A stretch of 64,000 bases of DNA from Candidatus Intricatilinea gracilis. Its GTDB lineage: Bacteria > Pseudomonadota > Gammaproteobacteria > Burkholderiales > Burkholderiaceae_C. Where the stretch lies: NCBI GenBank assembly GCA_016702605.1, contig JADJDQ010000004.1:248001-312000 (forward strand), in the 5' to 3' direction. Numbering within the stretch: position 1 is the first letter of the stretch; each line of letters opens with the position of its first letter. The translations under genes and the position numbers were made by a program. Of the stretch, positions 17,670-24,521 are shown piece after piece. The notes under the pieces are model-generated. The model was not told where the DNA came from, ran no database searches, and worked only from the letters and a program-made list of their open reading frames with translations.

Positions 17670-18124
17670 CCATGGCGACCCGTCCTGTCCCTCTCATGCC
17701 CCTCTTGTCCACATCCGACGAGTGTGAGGCGCAGTTCTACGAAGCCCTGCAGCAAGGCGACCTCGAACGCCTGATGGCGCTGTGGTCCGACGAGGACGAG
17801 GTCGCCTGCATCCACCCCGGCGGGCTGCGTCTGGTCGGCACGGCCGTGATCCGCGCCAGTTTTGCCGAGATCTTCGGCCAGGGGGTGATCGACTGTCGGC
17901 CCGCCGAGGTGCGCCGCGTGGTGCTCGACAAGGTGGCCGTGCACACCCTGACCGAGCAGGTCAAGGTCGTCACACCCGACGGCACCCAGCTCGGCCATGT
18001 GCTGGCCAGCAACGTCTACGTGCACACACCGCTGGGCTGGCGCATGGTGCTGCATCACGCCAGCCCGGGCATGGTGCACGACGCGGGTGGTGGCCTGCGT
18101 GAATCCGGCGCGACGCTGCATTGA
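17666..18124 (+). CDS. SnoaL/NTF2-like protein (DUF4440 type)
   Basis: A 152-residue protein (150 if translation starts at the ATG 17672 instead of the GTG 17666 that overlaps the purU stop). The pattern ECEAQFYEALQQGDLERLMALWSDE, then GTAVIRASFAEIF and ending LGWRMVLHHAS, is the cone-shaped SnoaL-like NTF2 fold. Members bind small hydrophobic ligands or act as ketosteroid isomerase-like enzymes; most free-standing forms have no assigned function. It sits between purU and a YheT hydrolase with start/stop overlaps on both sides. Confidence 0.8.
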   Translation: MTMATRPVPLMPLLSTSDECEAQFYEALQQGDLERLMALWSDEDEVACIHPGGLRLVGTAVIRASFAEIFGQGVIDCRPAEVRRVVLDKVAVHTLTEQVKVVTPDGTQLGHVLASNVYVHTPLGWRMVLHHASPGMVHDAGGGLRESGATLH

Positions 18125-19197
18125 CGACCCGCATCACCCGGCGCCCCAGCACGCCGCGCAGCGGCCCCATCGTGCGGTTGATGGACGGTGTGCCCACGGC
18201 GGTCGGCCTCGATGTGGCGCCCGCCTGGCTGCCGGGTGGCCACACACAGACGATCTGGTCCGCCCTTGTCGCCCGCCACTGGACCGGCGCCGCACCCCAC
18301 TGGCAGCGTGAACGCTGGACCACACCCGACGCCGACTTCATCGACGTCGACTGGTTGCAAGGTGCAGCCGCAGCCGCCGGCGCACCACATCGTGTCGACG
18401 ACGGCGTGTTGCTGGTGTTGTTCCACGGCCTCGAGGGGTCGTCGTCGAGCCACTACGCTCAGGCTTTTGCCAACCAGGCTGCGCAGCTGGGCTGGCGTTT
18501 TGCCGTGCCGCACTTTCGCGGCTGTTCGGGTGAGCTGAACCTGGCGCCGCGGGCCTACCACTCGGGCGACCACGTCGAGATCGGCTGGATGCTGGCGCAA
18601 CTGCGGCTGCGCCACCGCGGGCCGATACACGCCGTGGGTGTATCGCTGGGTGGCAATGCACTGCTGCGCTGGGCCGAAGAAGCCGGCCAGACCGGTCGAG
18701 CCGTGGTCGACAGTGTCACGGCCGTGTGTGCGCCTATCGACCTGACGTCCAGCGGCCAGGCCATCGGCCGGGGGCTGTGCCGCTGGATCTACACGCCCAT
18801 GTTCTTGCGCAGCATGAAACCCAAGGCGCTGGCCAAGCTGGCGCAATACCCCGGTCTGTTCGACCGCAGCCGTTTGCTCGCGGCGCGCAACCTGTATGAA
18901 TTCGACGACGTGTTCACCGCGCCGCTGCACGGGTTTGCCGGCACCGACGACTACTGGTCACGCGCCTCGGCGGCCCCCGCGCTGGCCGACATCCGCCTGC
19001 CCACGCTGGTGATCAACGCGGCCAACGACCCCTTCGTGCCGGCGCACGATCTGCCGCTGCCGGGGCCGGCGGGGGACTGGGTCTACCTGCTGCGTCCCGC
19101 CAGTGGTGGCCATGTGGGGTTCACCGCCAGTCCGTTTCCGGGCCATGTGGCGACGCTTCCGCGCCAGGTCACGACCTGGATGAACACGCTGGCCTGA
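18121..19197 (+). CDS. YheT-family alpha/beta hydrolase
   Basis: A 358-residue hydrolase counted from the TTG at 18121, whose TTGA overlaps the previous stop; an ATG at 18181 would give 338 residues. Family landmarks are PAWLPGGHTQTIWSAL at the start of the fold, the oxyanion strand VLFHGLEGSSSSHYA, the cap-region FRGCSGELNLAPRAYHSGD and the nucleophile elbow GVSLGGNALLRW. The acid is probably in NAANDPFVPAHDLPL and the His in GGHVGF. YheT proteins are predicted esterases of unknown physiological substrate. Confidence 0.88.
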   Translation: MTTRITRRPSTPRSGPIVRLMDGVPTAVGLDVAPAWLPGGHTQTIWSALVARHWTGAAPHWQRERWTTPDADFIDVDWLQGAAAAAGAPHRVDDGVLLVLFHGLEGSSSSHYAQAFANQAAQLGWRFAVPHFRGCSGELNLAPRAYHSGDHVEIGWMLAQLRLRHRGPIHAVGVSLGGNALLRWAEEAGQTGRAVVDSVTAVCAPIDLTSSGQAIGRGLCRWIYTPMFLRSMKPKALAKLAQYPGLFDRSRLLAARNLYEFDDVFTAPLHGFAGTDDYWSRASAAPALADIRLPTLVINAANDPFVPAHDLPLPGPAGDWVYLLRPASGGHVGFTASPFPGHVATLPRQVTTWMNTLA

Positions 19198-19228
19198 AGG
19201 GTCGGCGCCGCGCTGGCAAGATGGGGCC

Positions 19229-19789
19229 ATGGACGACATCGTCATCGCCGCAATTCACAAATGGCCCAACGTGCCCGCCGTCTACGGCTGGCTGGCGCTG
19301 GACGTGCGCGGCGACTGGTATCTGCGTGACGAGGTGGTGCAGGCCCATGCGCCGTTTCCACAACTCAAGGGCAGCCGCATCGAGCACCGTCGGCTCATCG
19401 AGTTCATCGGCCGCAACTACCTGGCCGACGAACGTGGCGCCTGGTTCTTCCAGAACGGCCCGCAGCGGGTTTTCGTGGAACTGGAGGCCGCACCGCTGGT
19501 GGCGGGTGTCGAGCGCCGTGGCGACGCCTTCCTGCTCACCAGCCACATCGGCCAGGCACCGGGCAACACCCTCGGGCGCCCCGACGCCTGCCTGCTCGAT
19601 GAAGCCGGCCGGCTCTTCGTGGCCACCGCCGCCGGACTTGCCCTCGTGCGGTCCACCGACATGTTGACGGCGGCCGACGGCCTCGAACTCGGCGCCTGGC
19701 CGCCGGTGCAGGAGGTGCGGTTCGCCGACCTCGCCGCACGTTTCGGCCATCAACTGCAGCCGGCGCCCGTCAATCCCGCACCGGCCTGA
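19229..19789 (+). CDS. DUF2946-type conserved protein
   Basis: A 186-residue cytosolic protein starting MDDIVIAAIHKWPNVPAVYGW. The N-terminal half (WPNVPxxYGWLxLD, RGDWYLRDE, IEFIGRNYLADERGAWFFQNGPQRVFVELE) is a block I recall from numerous Burkholderiales genomes, generally labelled DUF2946; I am fairly but not fully sure of that number. It is rich in Trp/Tyr/Phe and has no catalytic signature. It follows the YheT gene by 31 bp and overlaps the 3' end of the convergent DUF2917 gene by 40 bp. Confidence 0.75.
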   Translation: MDDIVIAAIHKWPNVPAVYGWLALDVRGDWYLRDEVVQAHAPFPQLKGSRIEHRRLIEFIGRNYLADERGAWFFQNGPQRVFVELEAAPLVAGVERRGDAFLLTSHIGQAPGNTLGRPDACLLDEAGRLFVATAAGLALVRSTDMLTAADGLELGAWPPVQEVRFADLAARFGHQLQPAPVNPAPA

Positions 19790-20340
19790 GCGGACGGCTG
19801 CCGGGTGTGATGGCGCCAGGCGTGGTGTGCCGCGGCAACGAGCCGTTGCAGCCAGCCAAGGCCGGAGCTGGAGCCTGAGCCGGTTGCCGCGGTGCCTGGG
19901 CGCACATCGTTGGTGATGCCGACCCCTGCCGTGGTCAGGTTCAAGCGCGCCTCGGGCCAGGCCTGCAGCACCCAGTGGCTGCAGGCCGGCAGGTGCAGGC
20001 TGTCGCCAGCGATCAGCCAGATGTCGCTCGGATCACGCTGCGCCACGTCGGCGCCGGCCGTGTCGATCTGGCCGGCGCCAACCCGCGGCCGGGTAGGCGC
20101 CATGTCGCGCCGGGTGCTGGTCAGCCAGAGTTGGCCCGTCACCAACTGCAGAACGCGGTCGTGGCGGTCGGCTGGCAGGCTCAGGCTGTCGGCGTGGTCG
20201 AGGGCGATCACACGAGCCCGGTCAGCACGGTCGGGGTGGACGCGCCGACCAGACGGTGCCGTTGCTGTGTGGGCGGCGTAGGCTGACCTTGCGGCGGACG
20301 CGGCGGCTGACGAGGTGTCGAAGTCATTCATGATGCGCAT
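19750..20340 (-). CDS. DUF2917 domain protein
   Basis: A 196-residue protein with starts possible at 20340 or 20331. After an Ala/Ser-rich leader the DUF2917 block is visible: LSLPADRHDRVLQLVTGQLWLTSTR, then DIWLIAGDSLHLPACSHWVLQAWPEARL. It has a beta-rich, cupin-like feel. Function is unknown. It is divergently transcribed from a LysR regulator with 88 bp between starts, the arrangement usual in Burkholderiales, and may be the regulator's target. Its 3' end overlaps the convergent DUF2946-type gene by 40 bp. Confidence 0.75.
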   Translation of the reverse strand: MRIMNDFDTSSAAASAARSAYAAHTATAPSGRRVHPDRADRARVIALDHADSLSLPADRHDRVLQLVTGQLWLTSTRRDMAPTRPRVGAGQIDTAGADVAQRDPSDIWLIAGDSLHLPACSHWVLQAWPEARLNLTTAGVGITNDVRPGTAATGSGSSSGLGWLQRLVAAAHHAWRHHTRQPSAQAGAGLTGAGCS

Positions 20341-20428
20341 GCCTGGTTGCTGCTGAGGCCGTCATCTTGTGCTGTGGTAGGGCCTGAGGTCCAATGATTG
20401 CCATGTCCGGCATTGATGAGGTTTGCGC

Positions 20429-21394
20429 ATGAATCAGCGTGTCCGCCAGCGGCCCTTGGCGATCGGCCCGCTGCGCGCTTTCGAGGCGGTGGCGCGGCTG
20501 TTGAGCTTTCGCGCCGCGGGCGAGGAGTTGCACCTGACGCAGTCGGCGGTGAGCCGGCAGATCCAGAGCCTCGAAGAAGAAATCGGTGTTCCCTTGCTGA
20601 CGCGTGGCACCCGCCAGGTGGCGCTCACCGTGGCCGGCGCGAGCTTGTTGCGAGCCACCCTGCCGGCGCTGGGTCAACTCGACGCTGCCGTGCAGCAGCT
20701 GCGCCGCACCAGCGTGCGGCCACGCGTGAGCATCACCACCTTTGCGTCGTTCGCGTCCTTGTGGCTGATCCCGCGGCTCGAGGGTTTCCAGCGTGACCAC
20801 CCAGGCCTGGACATCCGCATCAACGCCGAGGACGCGCTGCATGATCTGGACGACCCCGACATCGACCTGGCGCTGCGCCATTGCAGCGCGGACGTGGTGC
20901 CGCCCGAAGCGCAACGCCTGTTCGGTGAATGTGTCAGCCCGGTGGTGAGCCCCTGGCTGATCGAGCGTTCTGCGCGTGGCGACGCGCCGCCTCTGGGCGC
21001 CCCGGCTGACCTGCAGGCGCACACGCTGATCGAGAGCGCCGACCTGCATCTGCCCACCGTGCATGAACGCTCCTGGGCGCGCTGGTTCGAGCGGCGCGGC
21101 CTGGCCAGCCTGCAGCCGGCGCGCTGGATCCACTTCAACTACGACCACCAGCAGGTGCAGGCGGCGCAATCGGGTCAGGGTGTGGCGCTCGGCCGCCTCG
21201 CCCTGGTGGCCGACCTGCTGCAGCGAGGTGACCTGATTGAGCCGCTGGGTGCCGCCGAACGCGACGTGCGCTCGCAGGCGTATTGGCTGATCGTGGCGCC
21301 GGCGTCGGCCGAGCGACCGGAGGTGCGCCAGCTGTGTGACTGGTTGCTGGCCCAGGCTGCGGGGCTGCGCGCTGCCATGCCGGCACTGGCCTGA
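20429..21394 (+). CDS. LysR-family transcriptional regulator (GcvA-like)
   Basis: A 321-residue LTTR. The winged helix-turn-helix occupies residues 10-70 (LRAFEAVARLLSFRAAGEEL, HLTQSAVSRQIQSLEEEIGV, PLLTRGTRQVALTVAG). The effector domain follows (RPRVSITTFASFASLWLIPRL onwards). The sequence PRLEGFQRDHPGLDIRI and the DIDLALRH strand match the GcvA/DSDA branch. The ATG at 20429 is chosen because TGAGG at 20418-20422 gives a good ribosome-binding spacing; a TTG two codons earlier is possible. It is divergent from the DUF2917 gene, its probable target. Confidence 0.9.
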   Translation: MNQRVRQRPLAIGPLRAFEAVARLLSFRAAGEELHLTQSAVSRQIQSLEEEIGVPLLTRGTRQVALTVAGASLLRATLPALGQLDAAVQQLRRTSVRPRVSITTFASFASLWLIPRLEGFQRDHPGLDIRINAEDALHDLDDPDIDLALRHCSADVVPPEAQRLFGECVSPVVSPWLIERSARGDAPPLGAPADLQAHTLIESADLHLPTVHERSWARWFERRGLASLQPARWIHFNYDHQQVQAAQSGQGVALGRLALVADLLQRGDLIEPLGAAERDVRSQAYWLIVAPASAERPEVRQLCDWLLAQAAGLRAAMPALA

Positions 21395-21568
21395 CGGCTG
21401 ACAGCGGCGCTGGTGGCCAGGCCGCAAGAGGGCGGGCGGGTCGCCATTGATGCATGTTGCGCATGACTGCGATGCCGCCATTTCGTCGCCGTCGATACCT
21501 GCGCAGGCGGGCCGCGCCAGCTAGCATCGACGGCCCACCACGCCCGAGCGCATCGCGCCACGCCCATC

Positions 21569-22294
21569 ATGAAGCTCTACATCGGCAACAAGAACTACTC
21601 GTCCTGGTCCATGCGCCCCTGGGTGACCTTGACCGACGCCGGCATCCGCTTCGACGAGGTCAAGGTGCGTTTCGATGCCTTCACCCCCGAGTCGAGCTTC
21701 AAACGCACCATGGCTGCGGTGGCCCCCACCGCCAAGGTGCCAGTGCTGATGGACGGCCAACTCGTGGTGTGGGACACCCTGGCGATCGCCGAATACCTGG
21801 CCGAATATTCGGCCCGCCATGCGGCCGACCTGGCGGTCGACCAGCAATCTCGTGGCGCCCAACTGTGGCCCGAACAGACGGCACATCGCGCCCGGGCGCG
21901 CAGCCTGTGTGCCGAGATGCACAGCGGCTTTGGTGCGCTGCGCAGCCACTGCCCCATGAACATCGAGGCCAGCCTGCCTGACGTGGGTGCCCGCGTGCTG
22001 GCCGAACAAGCCGGTGTACGCGCCGATCTGGCGCGCCTGGTCGCGATGTGGAGTGCGTGCCTGGATGCCAGTGGCGGCCCCTGGTTGTTCGGTGCCTCGT
22101 TCGGCATCGTCGACGCCTACTTCGCGCCGGTGGTGATGCGTCTGCGCACCTACGCGTTGCCACTGCCGGTCGATCTGGCCGCCTATGTCGAACGGGTCGC
22201 GGCGCGGCCCAGCGTGGCGGCGTGGATCACGGCGGCGTTGGCCGAGCGCGACTTTCTGGATTTCGAGGAGCCGTACCGCAAGAGCCGCGGCTAA
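21569..22294 (+). CDS. Glutathione S-transferase family protein
   Basis: A 241-residue GST. The thioredoxin-fold N-terminal domain begins MKLYIGNKNYSSWSMRPWVT, which contains the YSSWS segment of the YfcF-like class, and continues to KVPVLMDGQLVVWDTLAIAEYLAE with the cis-Pro and the Asp-Thr glutathione contacts. The C-terminal helical domain (WLFGASFGIVDAYFAPVVMRL) has the conserved N-capping SxxD motif. The specific electrophile is unknown. The gene is monocistronic, with a bidirectional terminator 45 bp downstream. Confidence 0.9.
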   Translation: MKLYIGNKNYSSWSMRPWVTLTDAGIRFDEVKVRFDAFTPESSFKRTMAAVAPTAKVPVLMDGQLVVWDTLAIAEYLAEYSARHAADLAVDQQSRGAQLWPEQTAHRARARSLCAEMHSGFGALRSHCPMNIEASLPDVGARVLAEQAGVRADLARLVAMWSACLDASGGPWLFGASFGIVDAYFAPVVMRLRTYALPLPVDLAAYVERVAARPSVAAWITAALAERDFLDFEEPYRKSRG

Positions 22295-22339
22295 GTACTT
22301 GCGGGCAACCAACGCCGCGCAATCTGCGAGCGGACAACA

Positions 22340-22363
22340 AAAAGCCGGCTGACGCCGGCTTTT
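22340..22363. terminator. Bidirectional intrinsic terminator
   Basis: A perfect 10-bp inverted repeat AAAAGCCGGC / GCCGGCTTTT with a 4-nt TGAC loop lies between the convergent GST and cytochrome c genes. The A-tract on one side and T-tract on the other let it serve both strands. Confidence 0.85.
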
Positions 22364-22383
22364 GTGTGCTCAGCAGGTGCCGG

Positions 22384-22917
22384 TCACGGCGCCGATGCTG
22401 CTGCTGCCGGGGCCTTGGGCTCGGCAAAAGTGCCGCCGGCTGCGTTGGCCATGTAGACCACGGCGCGGCCAATCTCGGTGTCGTTGAACTCGCCGCCACC
22501 CTGCGGGCTCATGGCGTTCTTGCCTTTCAGGGCCGAGGTCAGCAGCGCGTCGTAACCACTCTTGAGACGCGGCGCCCAGGCCGGTGCATCGGCGAACTTG
22601 GGTGCACCGGCCAGACCTGCGGCGTGGCATGCGCCACACTGGGCCTTGAACACCTCCTCGCCCGAGCGCAGCGGGCCGCCTGCGAGCTTGATCTGCACCC
22701 GGCCCACCGGCTGGATGCGCAGGGCGATGGCCTCCGTGCTCATGGCCTCGGTGCCGGCACCGGCACGAGCGTCGGTGCCGACGTTCTTCACCAGCAAGAT
22801 GATGGCGATCACCGGGACGACGAACGCGGCAACCACGACGGCAATGAGCTGGTTGGGCGTCTTGATCAGGCTGTCATGTTCTTTTTGGTGATCGGCTGAG
22901 TGTTGAGCGTCGCTCAT
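22384..22917 (-). CDS. Membrane-anchored monoheme cytochrome c (c5-like)
   Basis: A 177-residue cytochrome. A basic/acidic cytosolic leader (~20 residues) is followed by one transmembrane anchor (LIAVVVAAFVVPVIAIILLV), then a periplasmic domain with a single CGACH heme site and the axial Met in the GKNAMSPQGGG loop. The domain shape, with a long loop before Met and an Ala/Pro-rich tail, fits class I cytochrome c5/c555. It likely shuttles electrons to a terminal oxidase. A near-consensus FNR-type box lies 75 bp upstream of the start. Confidence 0.88.
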   Translation of the reverse strand: MSDAQHSADHQKEHDSLIKTPNQLIAVVVAAFVVPVIAIILLVKNVGTDARAGAGTEAMSTEAIALRIQPVGRVQIKLAGGPLRSGEEVFKAQCGACHAAGLAGAPKFADAPAWAPRLKSGYDALLTSALKGKNAMSPQGGGEFNDTEIGRAVVYMANAAGGTFAEPKAPAAAASAP

Positions 22918-22991
22918 GAAATCCTCGTGGAAGGCCCGGGCTGCCTGCGTGCGGGCGCGTTGCTGGTGATCGAACGTTCACGCTGCCAACC

Positions 22992-23005
22992 TTGATATAG
23001 GCCAA
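22992..23005 (-). promoter_or_regulatory. Possible FNR/CRP-family box upstream of cytochrome c5-like gene
   Basis: TTGATATAGGCCAA matches the TTGA-N6-TCAA half-site pattern at seven of eight positions. It lies 75 bp from the cytochrome start. One mismatch and AT-poor surroundings keep confidence low, but two perfect boxes of this type occur elsewhere in the window. Confidence 0.3.
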
Positions 23006-23017
23006 TCTAGCGCAAAG

Positions 23018-23400
23018 CGGCCGGATTATAGGGAGGGCCTACCCGCACCACCGCGCACCTCGATGCGACGACGCGTGTGCGCCCGGCCGGCCCTGCGCGC
23101 CAGGGAAACGGCCGCGGCCGGTCCCTCGTCGCGTTCACCGGGCCGCCGGGCGTGCTGAAGGGGCCCCTCATTCATGGGGGGTGGATGAAACCGCGAGCAA
23201 CAGTCGACGCCCGGGTCGCCACGTTGGCGGAGCGCGAAATGGCAGGAGCGGCGTACCGTCTGTCGAGCCCTCGCTCATGGGGCAGGCCTGCCGGGAATGG
23301 CAGGTCGCAACCGTGCTTATTTCTCGATCGGCGCCGCAGTTCGGCGGCAAATATGTGCGGCGCAGCATGGGTTCAGGCGGTCGCCCCTTACTCGCCGTAA
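23018..23400. other. Gene-free interval before the multiheme locus
   Basis: Part of the 648-bp interval between the divergent cytochrome c5-like gene and the multiheme locus. Short open frames exist on both strands, but none has a family signature, a credible ribosome site or the third-position codon bias of its neighbours. Two copies of AATGGCAGG lie 60 bp apart (near 23238 and 23297). It may be the eroded remains of a gene. Confidence 0.4.
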
Positions 23401-23460
23401 CCCGCGCCTTAAGGTGCTGCTAAGGGTATTTCTGTACTATCAATGGGAAATGTTTCCATA
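23401..23460 (+). promoter_or_regulatory. AT-rich candidate promoter for the multiheme cytochrome locus
   Basis: This ~60-bp stretch is markedly AT-richer than its surroundings. It contains TGTACTAT (a -10-like element, TACTAT at 23435-23440) and an imperfect palindrome around GGAAATGTTTCC (23446-23457). It ends 105 bp before the first gene of the locus. No convincing -35 is seen, so an activator-dependent promoter is possible. Confidence 0.35.
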
Positions 23461-23565
23461 TCTCCTTACACATGACGTCGCGGCTCAATGCCTTGGCTCA
23501 GGCCAACCCTGGTGCCGGAAGTTGCTGGCCTGCGCGATGTCGATCAACCCGAGGTGCTGACTCCC

Positions 23566-24495
23566 ATGACGACCACCCTGAACCTCGCATCGGGCGCACC
23601 AACACAAGGTGTCATGCCTGCTTCCCGAAGCGTCGACGCCCACGCTGCGCGCAAGAGCAGGTCCGGCTGGCGTGATGCCGTCGTCTACGTTGCCTTGATT
23701 GCCTTGCTGGCGCTGGCCTTCAAGGTTTCGCGTGCCGGTTGGTTCGAGCCTGGTGATGACGTCGGCTACTGGATCGGTGTGGTGGGTGGCGTCATGATGC
23801 TGATGCTGCTTGTCTATCCCCTGCGCAAGTACGTGAAGTTCATGCAGGGCTGGGGCAAGGTGAAGTTCTGGCTGTGGGGCCATATGTTCCTGGGCATCGG
23901 GGCGCCCCTGCTGATCCTGGTGCATTGCACGTTTCGCACGGGCTCGACCAATGCCGCCGTGGCACTGTGGAGCATGGTGGTGGTGGCACTGAGTGGCATC
24001 GCCGGGCGCATGCTGTACACCCGGCTCAACCGCGGGCTGCTCGCCGAACGGTCGGCGCTACGCCAGTACAAGGTCGAGGCGCGGTTGGACGGCATCGGTC
24101 GCTCGCGCTTGTGGTTCGCGCCCACTGCGCAGGCTCGCCTGCTCGAGTTCGAGCAGACTGCCCTGAGTGCGGCTGCCGGTGCGGGCAGCCACTGGCTTCG
24201 GCTGATCTGTGTCCTGCCCGTGGCCAGCTGGCAGGTTCGCTTTCGTTGCATCGGCGAGGCCAACACCCAACTGCGCCGTCTGGCGCAGGAGCAGGGCTGG
24301 AGCCGGCGTGACCTCAACAAGCGTCGTCGTCTGGCTCGCGCCACCATCGTCCAGCATCTGGGCTGTGTGATGCGAGTGGCCTTGTTCGCGGCCTGGGAGC
24401 GCCTGTTCGCGCTGTGGCATGTGGCGCATGTGCCGGTGGTGTTCCTGCTCGCCGCATCGAGCGTGTTCCACGTCATCGCCGTACACGCGTACTGA
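23566..24495 (+). CDS. b-type cytochrome-like inner-membrane protein of the multiheme locus
   Basis: A 309-residue integral membrane protein. Hydrophobic segments lie near residues 38-54, 66-86, 101-122, 128-150 and 283-305. Two helices each carry a pair of His separated by 13 residues: H106/H120 (GHMFLGIGAPLLILVH) and H288/H302 (HVPVVFLLAASSVFH). That is the geometry of a bis-His di-heme four-helix cytochrome b. A basic, soluble stretch of about 120 residues lies between the pairs. I infer a quinol/quinone-interacting electron entry (or exit) point for the 27-heme cytochrome 26 bp downstream. The ATG at 23566 follows GAGGTG; an in-frame upstream start at 23488 would add 26 residues. It is not a NapC/CymA protein, since no CXXCH is present. 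Confidence 0.8.
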   Translation: MTTTLNLASGAPTQGVMPASRSVDAHAARKSRSGWRDAVVYVALIALLALAFKVSRAGWFEPGDDVGYWIGVVGGVMMLMLLVYPLRKYVKFMQGWGKVKFWLWGHMFLGIGAPLLILVHCTFRTGSTNAAVALWSMVVVALSGIAGRMLYTRLNRGLLAERSALRQYKVEARLDGIGRSRLWFAPTAQARLLEFEQTALSAAAGAGSHWLRLICVLPVASWQVRFRCIGEANTQLRRLAQEQGWSRRDLNKRRRLARATIVQHLGCVMRVALFAAWERLFALWHVAHVPVVFLLAASSVFHVIAVHAY

Positions 24496-24521
24496 CGCCA
24501 AGAACCTCGCCGGACGGTCCG

